Origin: Litomosoides sigmodontis
Taxonomy: Eukaryota; Nematoda; Chromadorea; Rhabditida; Onchocercidae
Length of the DNA stretch: 64,000 nucleotides
Assembly: GCA_963070105.1 (NCBI GenBank)
Contig: OY718803.1
Coordinates: 149,501 to 213,500 of the forward strand
Reading direction: 5' to 3'
The notes beneath the pieces are model-generated. The model was not told where the DNA came from. It saw only the letters and a list, made by a program, of their open reading frames with translations, and made no database searches. Position numbers and translations under genes: made by a program. This document shows positions 11,423 through 23,273 of the stretch, piece by piece. Numbering within the stretch: the first letter of the stretch is position 1; every line of letters starts with the position of its first letter.

Positions 11423-14156
11423 GTGGAATTATGCACAGTGGTGTTGTAATTACGTACTGCGTGAAAGAAGAATTGAAAGGAAACCTTTCCGCCTCATCTC
11501 CTCCATTTTCACCGTCACTTTTGCTCGTTGGAGCTTTCTGTTTTACTTGGAAAAAATTGAAATTTGTACAAATTAGTGGAAATTATTACGCTAAAACAAA
11601 AAGGAAATTAGCACATTTGATTTGTCTAATTCTTTGCCATTAAGTACTAAGTAAGTACTTCCTGGGCTTTCAGCTAATAGGCCAATAGGGAAAGCTATGC
11701 AGTGCCTTATAATCAATCATCGTATAATCTTGATCGCATTCATTCATTTATTTGGTTAAACGTAATCCACACGAACCAACACATAACTACCTTAACGAGA
11801 GCAGTAGAAACTTTCTGTGTACGTACCGCTTTCTCTCTCTCTCTCTTTCCCCTATTTTTTGCATTATCATTTAGAAATGCAATTTTAATACGATTCGTAT
11901 TGTATGACTGCTTTGTTCATCTTTCCGCTTCTTCTCTTTCGCACAAAGGATGAAGGGGAAGATAAGCTGTCAACTGATGTGATAATCCAGACATGAGTAA
12001 AAACATTATATTGAGCTCGTAACAAGTGCTTCTCGGAAATTGCAATAATTTAGAAAGCGACGAAAGTTCTATTTTCTCATTCATTCATAATTGAGAACAA
12101 TCATCACAAGTACATTTCACGTCTCTGTAGAAATCAGACTTCAACGAAAAAAATTTCAAACAAAAGGAAGGCATTTTCCAGTAAGTGTGAGGTTAATTTC
12201 GATTAGCAATGAAAAGAAGGGAAAAGGAATTGTCTGCCGGAAGTGCATTCTACACAGCGTTTACCTAATAGTGTCGGAAACCTCGTTACAGGAAAACGCT
12301 CAATGAAAGTTCACTGGATTCAGGAAACTGACTCACTTTGCACATCGCAAATTAAAATAACCGAGAAAAATTAAGCATAGGCTGTTGCTGAGGACAGCTT
12401 TCAAACGAGTTATTAAGCACGTCTTTGATTATATTAAGTTGAAGGAATTATAAGGTAGTAAAGTACGTGTGCTCAGCATCGCATTATTGGGGAGCTCAAA
12501 GACATGCAATTAATTAATGAAGTCATGTGTTTTGCAGTGGATATAATTTTAATTTACTAAAATTTAAATTTTCCTCAAAAGCACTACCCACTCATCAAAT
12601 TCATTTGCTCCCTCTTCCTCCCCCCTCCTTTTCCCACTAAGTGCGAGGATGACTGGCGGCGTACGTTCTCATAGTTCATTGAGCGCAAGTGAATAAGTGG
12701 ATGGCAGCGGAGATTGTACAGTTTGTTCTGGAATACTAAAACCGGGTTGACAGACAGTAATACGCATCCAGATATATATTCAAAGCTGAACAGAAATTTA
12801 ACGGTTTAAAATTGCTGGACCACTGGTAACCGCCATTAAAAAAAGGTAGTTGTTGAAATTATCTGGGGTATTTGTATTGTGTGTTTCCCCTGCCACTCAT
12901 CCAAATAAATATGAATTAGGAAACGGACGATTCGGAAAGTTGAAGCAATTAAAGCTTTAGAGTCGCCGAAAATTCAAACCTCACAACATTTACGACTGTA
13001 GCCTTTGGAGTTTGAATATTCGTCACATTGAGACTGATCATTTTTTGAATCTTCCAGACTTCCTGATGAAAAAAGTTGGACAAAACCAAGAGGAAGTGGA
13101 GGAAGAAGAGTTAAAAAATTCAAACAGCTTCTTTCATTTATCTTTCCTTCCTTCGACACGCAGAAAATGAGAGAAATGAGAAAAACTCCTCACTTCGCTC
13201 CAGAAAATCTAATTTTAGCTTTTGCAACTCTTTGCCATCTAAGCCGAGCGATGAATTCGCCGCCAAATAGCGAAAGGAAGTTTTGTTTTTTAAATCGCAA
13301 TTAATGCTTCAGTTACGACTACTCCGCTTGAAGCACTCTCCCTACTTCTCACTAATTAACCACAATTAATTGCAATTTCACTCTTCCATACATACCGGCA
13401 GCGTTCCACTTCTCGTACTTCACTGCTATTTCTTCTCTTAAAAATCGAAAGAAAAATTTGTCAAATTTCACAATACGTAGGCACGTAAACTGTTGCACTA
13501 TACTAGCAAGGTTTCGACAAGTCATAGCGACTTGAAGTTTCAAACTGTGTAGTGTTGGGATGGAAAGGCGGAAGTGGAGATTTAATTTGTCGTCTATTTA
13601 GGCAGCTAATCGATCTATCACGCTACAGCAATTGTTCTTACAGTGTGGAAGGGTAGCCAAAAAACAGAAGCGTAAAGTGGAGGTAGCGTGCATCGTACGG
13701 AGGTCAGCGGTCAGACTTAGGCGGAAATAAGTGGTGGTGTGAGAGGTGTCTTCTCGCATCTGCCCTATTCATCACCGCAGTGTTAGTGAAGCTTACAATT
13801 AGCTGCAACATGTGGTGATGTATGATTTCTCAAATGGCACCTCTAGGAGGGACGAAGAGTAAGAAGTAGCCTTTAGGCAGTTAGGCAGCGGCATTTCATT
13901 AAGGAATTTGTAAGAGCGATATTCACTCAAATTACGGAGTGTCCGTGCCACCTACGTCTACTTGGAATAGCTGCCACCGTTAACTTGTGTCGCAGTGTGC
14001 AGTGCTGCTCTCTGCCACTCCTCCAGTACTCTGTACGGATCAAGCGGTAATTTTAGCACACACACACATGCTCGGCTTAATTCAGTAAACTAAATCGACA
14101 AGCAGGTCACTCACTTCTTCAGTTTTCGCCGCCTCAAATTTACATCATTTTTTGCT

Positions 14157-14185
14157 TACACACACACACACACACACACACACAC
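14157..14185. repeat. (CA)n microsatellite
   Basis: About 14 perfect CA units, followed some 30 bases later by TGTGTGTGCG and CTCTCTCTCTG. A shorter CACACACACA lies about 100 bases upstream (near 14058). Confidence 0.9.
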
Positions 14186-16532
14186 GCCACGAGATGTCGT
14201 CTGTCTGTGTGTGCGTTTCTCTCTCTGTCGTTCTCTTCAGAGTGTATCGATCGAGCGCAGTGTGTTTGAAGAAGATGTTTTATTTCTTACTGGTTGGTTG
14301 TGGGCAATGGGGTAGCATAGCATTTCACTTCTGCGCATTTAAGTATGTGTGTTGAACTGTATAAACTTATGTGTGCACTGCCGTCCGTGTTTCCGAGTGA
14401 CGCTTTTTTTCCTACACGTTTAGCAGTAGTGCGCAGTGATGGCTGTAGGGACGTAATTTAGCACGTTGCTTAATACGTATGTATGTATATCGTGGCATGG
14501 CATTTACAGACAAGCATTATTGTTGAAGTGTAGAAATTTCTTTATGACGGCAGCGTATCGTTAGGTTAGGGTGCGGACACAAGAAGCATGCACGTAACGG
14601 ACGGAATATCATCAGCACACGTCACCAGTCATTTGACCTGCGCTAAACTTTTTTTTCTTACACGCATGACGTATATTAATAATTCTGGATGCAGCACGCA
14701 TCACAAACTCATTGACGTTCGCCATTCAGCGATTTTATGGTAAATCCATAATTGATTTTGCATTTTCTAGACGCTCGATCACTTTAGCGGGATTTGCATA
14801 GCTTCGCAGTGGTTGACGACGAACGAAAAGGAGAAGAAGTATGAAACGGTGAGATATAAAATCTATTGAGAGGTCAGAGACCAGTTCTGATGAAGTCGTC
14901 ATACAACCTGACATTGTTCGCATCATTTTCACCTATCCATTTTGAACTTTAAAACAAGCACACTGTTTTAGCAATAATTCTGTGATGAGTGTAAATAGCA
15001 CATAATTTAATATTTCTAGATCGCTTCACTGTTTTTGGTAGCGTACAAATTACTGTAGACTCTTCGATAATCATACGAATTCTCACTCCCCTCAATCCGT
15101 GTGATTTTCACGAATAGGCGCGTTATTTTCTGTTTCAGACGTCAAACGTCTTCCTTTTCTTTTTACATGTATGTTGCTTTGTCCATTTATTAGGAGATGA
15201 TTTAGCATTAAAGTGGTTCTATTCTACGATTTGTACGATCTGCTTTTTAACTAATTTTAAAGTAGTTTTCAACTACGATTCACCGATTATTTAGCATTGG
15301 CGACTATTTGTAATGTGATGGAAGAGCGATGAAATCAGTAGCTTTTAGTATCACAACGTACATATAAGAGTAATAGAAAAATATTGCTCTTTTAAATCTT
15401 TTTTTGCCTGTAGCGAGAGAGCTATTTACAAGAACAATTATCGTTAAATAACTAATTCAAGTAACGTGGAACGGATCGGTCTGTATTATTGAGGAGATTT
15501 CGGAATATAGTAAGATTTGAAGTTAAGCAGCGGCACTAACTCAAGCATTAATATCACTTTAAGGAAGAAAAATAACTATGTTGGGAAAAGATTGAATTTA
15601 TTGAATTAAATCTAGTTAAACTTTTAAACATCCAAAAGTAAGAAAAATTTTGATATTTAAAGAAGTTAGTGACAACCTTGTTGTATGGTCAGTGACATTG
15701 TCGTCTTCATGTATCTTCATTACACTTGTTGTTAGTCTATCAAGAATTTTAATGCTTCTGAGAAGTAAACTGTGCAATTTCGAGGAACAGAACAGCGCGG
15801 ATGTATAATATGGCTTTCGTTTCATGTAATACGCAGTTTTGAAATTGCTTGCTTTGACTTTTAGTTTTGGGATTTTTTTCCTATCAAATATTCCCATCGC
15901 ACAATTAGTTCGTACTTGTTCATTGTGACTCAAACTGTCAGGCGATGCAAACGTGTCATACTTTCCTTTTTCTTTTCGTTCAGAAAACAGAAAGCTCTTT
16001 TCTTCTTTCTTTCAGTCTTGGCGGAAAATTTCCTTCAAAATTCGCTGTTAGTAATGCAGTGATTTTACGTTCCGTTGACCTTAATTTCAGTTTTTTCCCC
16101 ATCCGTTTTGTGGTTCCAATTTTTCTGTTCATCCAGGTACATATATGTATGAGTTGTAAATATTTACCTTTAACGTTTTTATTAAGCTTCACTGATCATT
16201 CGTACTTATCAAATGACTCTCTCTTCTCTCCTTTATATGATGAAAATGACAGCTGTTTTAACTGATGCACACACATATGTCAATGCATACAATTACGGAT
16301 AAAAATGGAATCATTTCGTTTAACGGAGAGTGGTGTGTCTGTCACCGGTATTTTAAACCTAAGCTAATGGCTTTCACTTCATACCTCACAATCACTGCTA
16401 TAATTTTAAGCATTTATCAGGTTTATCGATTAACCTTCCAATTCGTAATGGATGAACGGTATTTATCGTTTCGTCGCTCGCTAAGCGTAATTTCGTATGG
16501 CATGAAATATTAGTAGCTATGATGAAATTAGT

Positions 16533-16537
<5 letters not shown>

Positions 16538-16627
<90 letters not shown>
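16538..16627. repeat. (AT)45 microsatellite
   Basis: About 90 bases of perfectly alternating A and T. Being self-complementary, it can form a long hairpin or cruciform and is a likely assembly or replication trouble spot. It lies between genes. Confidence 0.95.
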
Positions 16628-16628
<1 letters not shown>

Positions 16629-18000
16629 CGTATTGAAATTATAAATTGTGAGAGTATTCGTTTCGCTGTTGTAATTGAATTTTCAGAACATTTTCCAGAT
16701 ACCTAAGTGCTAATTAAATATTTAAATATTACCAATTTGGTGCTATGTAATGTATTCCATTTCATGCACTGTGCTGAGAATGTAGCAGTATGTTCAACTT
16801 GATGATGACTTTAGCACTTATTATTTATTTACTCATTGTAAAGCCCTTAGTTTCCGCCGTCAAGAATTGAAGAAGATATGAAGTATTGTGGGATCTGATT
16901 TTCTGCCGTCGCTATCGTTGAGTTCTACTTTTAAGATATCGATCCGTAGCTGGGGTTATGAGGCAATGAAGCAGAAGAGAAGCGAAGAGGAAAGAGATTT
17001 CGGACATGCATTATTGCCTGTCGGAATATTTATAAATCTTTTAATTCCTCCTAGGATTTAGATGAGTGGAGTCGGAGGTGCGTTGTTTTTAATGTCGGGA
17101 AAAGGTTTACTACTTTTGAAGTTGGATTTCCACTTCTTTTGCAGATATCTTTTATGATTTCTTCCGCTCTTAGATTAAAAGTAAATAGAGATCTGTTTTA
17201 GTGAGAGAGGAATTATGCAGTTGCATGGTACTGATTAAGCATTGTACTGATTGATGGTCATTCGGAGAGTTACCCCTTACTTCTACCCGCTAGTTCGATT
17301 CGAACGAAAAATTTTCATATCTTTGTGACGTAAGTGGATAAAAATATGAAAGGTTGGAGGGGTTGCCATTTCTAAGTATTTGCTGGCTGCGTTAGATGCT
17401 TGACTGAGGTCACGTTCATGTTCACTAGAGGAAAAGATTCTGTATAATTTCTCGTAAGAAATTTTCCATCCCACTTTCTTCGGTTGCAGGCAGCTGGCAC
17501 TGTCGATGAGCGCGCAAAAAACTCACGCATTCTTGTTAATACTTTATTTCTGCTTGGTCTTTACAAAAATACCTATTCATAGCAGGTTCGACACTTTTGC
17601 AAAGAATGTGCGGTAGTAATAGCATGCTTACACGACGGGGTGACATAATTTTCTTTGATTGATTTATTGCATTGGTAGTTGGAATATTCAAAAAAGAGCG
17701 CAACACAATTAGATAGATATGCATGCGACATGTCAGACAACTGCATTGGTGTCACAAAACTCTTTTCCACCAAACAAACAGGCGGTCGTCTCACTCACCA
17801 CCAATTTCGTAAACTTTTTTCCTTTTCTTTATGTCCAAATGAATAAATTGCTGCTTATTGTTTCAACCTCGAAGATTAGTTACTTCTCTCAGTTTATCAG
17901 ATTTGTTACACATCGTTATATTTGCATAGTTCGACAACATAGTTTACGTGATTATTATTTCATCAACCAATTACGAAGCAAATTAAAACAATCATGAATT

Positions 18001-18016
18001 TGTTTATATTTTCTAG
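18001..18016 (+). promoter_or_regulatory. probable trans-splice acceptor for ubc-3
   Basis: TTTATATTTTCTAG ends 101 bases before the ubc-3 start codon, with no later AG preceded by a comparable T-rich run. It fits a spliced-leader or 5' UTR acceptor. No leader sequence can be seen in genomic DNA, so the assignment is inference. Confidence 0.45.
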
Positions 18017-18117
18017 TTTTCAAACTCGTAAGTGCCGTAGCGCGTTCCCTCGCATTTAACCTGTGATACTTACTATCTTCACCCTTTGACTATTGCTGTT
18101 TAATCGAGAAAAAGGAA

Positions 18118-20801
18118 ATGAGCAGTGCTTCATCTTTGGTGGCATCTCAAGGTACCAGTGGTTCCTGTGCAGGTAAACTTCCTCTTGATTTTTTAATTGT
18201 TGAAACAAATCTTCTTTTTTGAAAACATTTAGGCCATTAGATTCAGCAAATTTTTCTGTGTTTTGCCATTATAACGCTAGCTGACACATCAACTAGTATC
18301 TAACCTTTCTTTGTTATCATCGCATAGCTTTTATGCTAAACATGGACCCTTTCCAATATTTTACCTTTGAAATTCATGAGGAGTTTCATTTGCGTGAATT
18401 TTTAAATTACATTTTTTAATTTTAGGTGCTATTCGTGCGTTAACATTAGAGCTAAAAGGTTTACAAACATCGCCTGTCGAAGGTTTTACAGTAACAGCCA
18501 ATGAGGATAATATGTTCGTTTGGACCGTTGCTTTATACGGCCCACCTGGAACACTGTATCAGGTATATAATTTCAATGTTATTTGCTAAAGCGGAAGCAG
18601 ATGATGTTAAAGATCAGTGAATTTAAGAAGTCCTGTTGACTGGGATCAAACAAATCTTGTTTAATTGAATTGAGTAGCGAATTTGGACCGAATTTAGGTT
18701 TTTCATTCCTCACAATTCCCGTATCTGAAGTTAAAACTTAAGCTTTGCCATCACAGAGTAAGGCATTTGTATGCGTGCGATGTACTATGCTTGCTATTAT
18801 CGTGTTTTAAGAAACGTTGGAAGTAATTGTTAGCATAATCGAGCGCAATTATAATTTTCTATCATTTTCATTCCAAAAAATATTATGCTTGTTGATTTTC
18901 TGGTCATTGGTACCATTATATTTGAGTTCTCCCCTCTTCCCTAATTATTCAATGATTTTTTTCAGCGATGGACTGATCCTGTTTCGTTTCAGGGTGGCTA
19001 TTTCAAGGCGGTTTTAAAATTCCCATCCAATTATCCGTATGCTCCACCGTCAATCAAATTCCTCAACAAAGTTTGGCACCCAAATGTTTACGAAGTATGC
19101 GATGTGGGACTTATAGCCCCCAATGTTTTTTTTAATATGTCCTCAATTCAAATAAATTTTGCAGTTTTGGAGCAGTTTTATTTTTAGAACGGTGATCTCT
19201 GTATAAGTATTTTGCATCCACCCGTTGATGATCCTCATAGTGGTGAACTTGCTTGCGAACGTTGGAATCCGACACAGAATGTTAGGCAAGTTCAAACCAT
19301 GATTTCTACAATTTCTTTAGTATTATTTAAACGAATTTTACTTTCCCTTTGATAAAGTTTTAGTTGATCGTTTTTACTTCGGCTGAGTTGGGACTTTATT
19401 GAAAGAGAATTATAATTGTGCTTGAATTCATAATAGTAAGCAGAGGGTTTTAGAGCAAAAATTCATTGTTTCGTTAAATTTTTTGAAATGGTTTTTAAAA
19501 TGGTACAAAACCGAAATTTCTACATATTTTCGGAAAGCGCGAGAAATGGGAACAAAAATGAAATAGGCAAATTCAATATCATTTTTAGGACAATTTTGCT
19601 TTCGGTAATATCATTGCTAAATGAGCCGAATACTTCTTCTCCGGCAAATGTGGATGCATCAGTTATGTACAGAAAATGGAAAGAATCGGGTGGCAAGAAT
19701 GACGAATATGCGCGACTAGTAAGGTAAGTTTGTAGACTTTGCAAGTTTTTTCTGATCACAAATCATTATGATTCGTAAGTGACCGTGACGAAACTTTGCA
19801 AAGTTCTCCATCTCCTTGTAAAAATTTTTGTAAGTCATTTCGTAAGATAAGTGATTGTAGTGGATGTCGAACAATAACTCTTTAATGACTTCATCTCAAT
19901 GTTGTTAGTATCGAATGGGAAGGTAGCAAGCAAATCATAGGAAACAGTGACATTCATGAGGTGAAAATTTTTTGAAGTTCCAGATGATTATTGTGAGATA
20001 ATCTTCAAGATATCTTCAAAATCGTATCTCTAAATTTTTTATTTTTCCAATTGTCTTTATAAAGTAACCATTTCTTGTCTGTGAGAAATATCATAAGATC
20101 GCTCGAATTGTAAACGGCAGTGATTAAATCACGAGTTATATTTTCAACATGATCTACCCGAGCATATAACTTCTATCATTCCATCTAGCTTCGTCTTTCA
20201 GAAAACAAGTAGAAGCATCTCGTCTGGATGCCGAAAAAGATGGTGTTGTCGTACCAGAAACGTTAGAAGAATATTGTATTAAAACAGCTCCGAAACCAAA
20301 CGATGATTGTACAGATGCCTTCGACCTCGATGAAGACTATTATGACTATGGTGATGAGAGCGGTGTGTGGAACATTTTATTGGGATTCATTTTTATATTG
20401 TCATGCTTATTATCTCTCTACTGGGTGCTTTATTTGCCTAATGGGTTACTGTTCCTTAAAATAGCTAACAAAATGGGGAAGATTAAATTAGGTAAGGTAA
20501 TGTTTAGTTACTTAAGAATGAGCTAGTGTAGAACATTTGTGAAAATGTTGTGGCCAAAAAAGGAAGTGAAAACTGTAGAATGCAAAGTTGTTTTGTTTAA
20601 ATAGTAAGTGTTAATTAATTCCTTGATAGACCGTTCAGCCATTACTAGATGATAGTGTCTTCTAAATGTTTGTCTAGTGGTTCGCAATTTTTCGTATAAA
20701 TCATTTATCGGTCCTGATTAACTTTGTATGAAAATATTATTTCAGATGATGAAGAAGAATATGAAGAAAATGCAGAGGACAGTGGGCAAGGCGAGAATTG
20801 A
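18118..20801 (+). CDS. ubc-3: Cdc34-type ubiquitin-conjugating enzyme E2 (UBE2R)
   Basis: Transfers ubiquitin with SCF-type cullin ligases to cell-cycle and other substrates, in cytoplasm and nucleus. Exons: 18118-18172, 18426-18562, 18993-19094, 19188-19285, 19589-19723, 20202-20362, 20746-20801, giving 247 residues (human UBE2R1 has 236). The UBC fold spans roughly residues 18-190. [20 protein letters not shown] holds catalytic Cys103. The next segment, [16 protein letters not shown], is the acidic-loop insertion diagnostic of Cdc34. After [17 protein letters not shown] comes the C-terminal extension [16 protein letters not shown] and an Asp/Glu tail ending DSGQGEN. The intron after exon 4 uses a GC donor (AATGTTAG|GCAAGT). 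Exon 6 has a weak donor (G|GTGTGT) and a much stronger in-phase one 129 bases later; see findings. The nearest neighbour is lsm-6, 1.76 kb downstream on the same strand, too far apart for a typical nematode operon. Confidence 0.97.
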
Positions 20802-22509
20802 CAACTGGATTAACTATGGAAATGAGAATCTTCAAGAGGCAAAAAAACTTCATTTTCTCTTCCACCCGCCCTTCATTTCTTTATTGATCCTTTTTTTTCC
20901 AGAATTGATTTATTATTATTGATCCATCAGAAGAAACGAAGTGGTTAAATCGGCGAAAATGTCACATATTTTCGGCAACATTTTTTTCCTTAAAAAATAT
21001 ATTTTCGAATAACTTAATGGGACAGATTCATGTCATGGTACTTTTTTTGATACATTTGGCATTCACTAGTTAATTGATTTGTCTTTTATTAGGTCATTTG
21101 GCATCTGATCTGACTTTTGAATCTAATTCATGATTAGACGATTATGATTAAACGCACAATTCGAACGAAAAGAAGGTGGTGTGATTTTTCGTTGTAAATT
21201 TTTAATTCAAGAAGTGAAAAAAAAATGATTACTTTCAAATGAAATAGGAAAACTAAATTACGAGAATGTGATGCGATATGCTGTGATATGATATGATGAT
21301 GATGTGATGCAACCAGCACTTGTATATCACTGTGACTGGAGCTACTTTTCTTCAGGATTTTTTCGCCTTTTTCCTTTCAGTGCTCTATTTATTATCATCT
21401 TTTCAAACACTGCTTCCAAATCTTTGTCTTTATTTCGTTTATAAGTACATGTTTCAAAATCATCTCCCTCTCTCTCTGTGCATATATGTGTGTGTGTGTT
21501 TGATGTTTCGTGTATAACATGCACGTGTATACTATCTATTTGGACACGTGTGTACGATGTGTTTTATGCAAAGGAGAAGCAAAAATCATAAAGAATTATA
21601 AAAAGAGTGAAGACGTTTTTTCTCTTTGAACTTTTGTCATCCATCGTTATATGCGAACTACTGATGAATTATGAATGGGTAAATTGTTTAACTGATTATT
21701 ATTCATTTCATTCATGTTGTACATAAAAGTTTTCCTGCGAACGACAATTTTTCATCGTTATATGTAAGGATCGAAGAAAGAGAATATGAAGTGGTTAACA
21801 ACGATTTCAGTGTTGTTTCCTGCAATAATGCAATGATACTTATAAAGCCTGTTATTATTTTTATGTTGCTATTTAGTAATATACCCAGCACAAGTGAGTT
21901 TAGGAATAATCGGCTGGAGTTAGTTTTTTTCTTTTAAAAAGATTGTTGTGGTTATTACTTGGCTTTGGTTTTTTTTTGTATAGAAGCTTTAACAATTGAT
22001 AGGTACTGTTGGGCTGTTCGCTTTTCGGTTTACAGTACATCCAAAACAAAAACTGGAGGGTTTGATTGGACGGACAGATTGCACTGCACGTTATTTCGTC
22101 CTTTCAAATGAGATTTGCGGCTTAAGGAGTAATCGTAGTAGTTGTGGATAAATGAAGATTGGAATCTAATTCGTTTCGGATTAAACCAAGAATATGATTA
22201 GGTGAAAAGATGGGTGGTGGTGATATAATGACAGATAAGTTAAAGCTCCTAAAGTTGCTATTTCACTCCGAGTTAATTAAGGTTTCGAAATGAACGTGAT
22301 TAATTAGTGCTAACTCGAAATGACAGGACAGAGTCATCCTTAATAGACGAATGAAAATGAGAGCTTATCGTATCGACTGTTCTGCTTAATTCATTCTTTC
22401 AGTAAGGCTTTTCATTTTCATCATTCGGCGGTACTCATTTAGCGTCCAACAGCTTATTGCTTGTCGCTTCAATTAGCTTCTGAATCTTCCGGAACTTAAT
22501 ATACTTTTG

Positions 22510-22512
<3 letters not shown>
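20802..22512. other. intergenic region between ubc-3 and lsm-6
   Basis: Contains the ubc-3 3' UTR and T-rich DNA. Short repeats of GATATGAT occur near 21270-21305, and there is a small TG run near 21487. No exon recognised on either strand. Confidence 0.6.

Positions 22513-22552
<40 letters not shown>
22513..22552. repeat. (TA)20 microsatellite abutting the lsm-6 acceptor
   Basis: About 20 perfect TA units that end six bases before the lsm-6 start codon, so the repeat occupies the position where a pyrimidine tract or outron end would be expected. Confidence 0.95.
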
Positions 22553-22555
<3 letters not shown>

Positions 22556-22558
22556 CAG
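22553..22558 (+). promoter_or_regulatory. trans-splice acceptor immediately before lsm-6 ATG
   Basis: TTTCAG directly precedes ATG with no intervening base. TTTCAG is the consensus nematode acceptor. Such a site leaves no gene-encoded 5' UTR, a common arrangement for trans-spliced nematode messages. It could instead be a cis acceptor from an undetected upstream non-coding exon. Confidence 0.6.
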
Positions 22559-23273
22559 ATGAGTCGGCGACAGAATCCGAGCGAATTTCTGAAGCAAATT
22601 ATTGGGAAGCCTGTCGTGGTGAAGCTTAATTCTGGCGTTGATTACAGAGGTGCGTGTAATTTTATTGACATATTGTAAATATTTAAAATTTTCGGGTTCT
22701 TGGAAGCTTCTGGAACCATTTATTATATCATCACACTGCTTGAGGAAATATTATATTTATCTGTTCTGCTAAGGAAACTGTTATAATTAAAGTACAATGA
22801 AACATTTTTAGAGAAAAGCAGCGTCTGTCTTTCTAGGCATTTATTTGCTGACACAATAAATCAAATTTTAGAATACAGTCAAACTTTGGCTTTCAAACTT
22901 TCAACTTTCATAGCTACTAATTCAAAATAGGGAAAACCTTGTTCCGAAAGTTTAACATCGCAGATGTGGTGGATACTGATCAGACATCTAAGACTGATAG
23001 CAGGTTTACGAACATTTCCAGGTATTTTATCATGCCTGGATGGTTTCATGAATATAGCGCTGGAGCAGACGGAGGAATATTCGAATGGACAGCTGAAAAA
23101 CAAATATGGTGATGCATTTATTCGAGGAAATAACGGTTTGTTGTGATTTGAAATTTACGTCGGAAAGTGGTTCTTATTTAGATGTCATGCAAGTTTTATC
23201 ACTTAGTGATGATCACGTTCGTTGCCTGACCGGTTCAATTTCAGTACTTTATATCAGTACACAAAAGCGCTAA
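22559..23273 (+). CDS. lsm-6: LSM6, U6 snRNA-associated Sm-like protein
   Basis: Subunit of the heteroheptameric LSM rings: LSM2-8 binds the U6 snRNA 3' end in the nucleus, and LSM1-7 promotes decapping and decay in the cytoplasm. Exons: 22559-22649, 23022-23135, 23245-23273, with phase-1 introns, giving 77 residues (human LSM6 has 80). Sm1 motif: IIGKPVVVKLNSGVDYRG, then LDGFMNIALEQTEEY. Sm2 motif: KYGDAFIRGNNVLYIS, ending TQKR. The last 10 codons sit in a very small exon (acceptor TTTCAG, stop TAA at 23271-23273). Nearly every position matches the family, and the start is fixed by both homology and the acceptor. Confidence 0.97.

Larger units (their letters stand above)
11423..18000. other. 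long intergenic region, no gene recognised
   Basis: About 6.6 kb between the AP-2 stop codon and the 5' end of ubc-3. Open frames here are short, AT-rich and hydrophobic, with no family resemblance. The left part should include the AP-2 3' UTR. The segment around 13600-14060 is less AT-rich than its surroundings. A CA run and a long AT run are listed separately. No tRNA, rRNA or leader RNA pattern was seen. Confidence 0.6.

Noticed and set aside
18118..23273. ubc-3 and lsm-6 as an operon
   Set aside because: The 1.76-kb gap is far beyond the usual spacing, and lsm-6 has its own acceptor context; not supported without SL2-type evidence.
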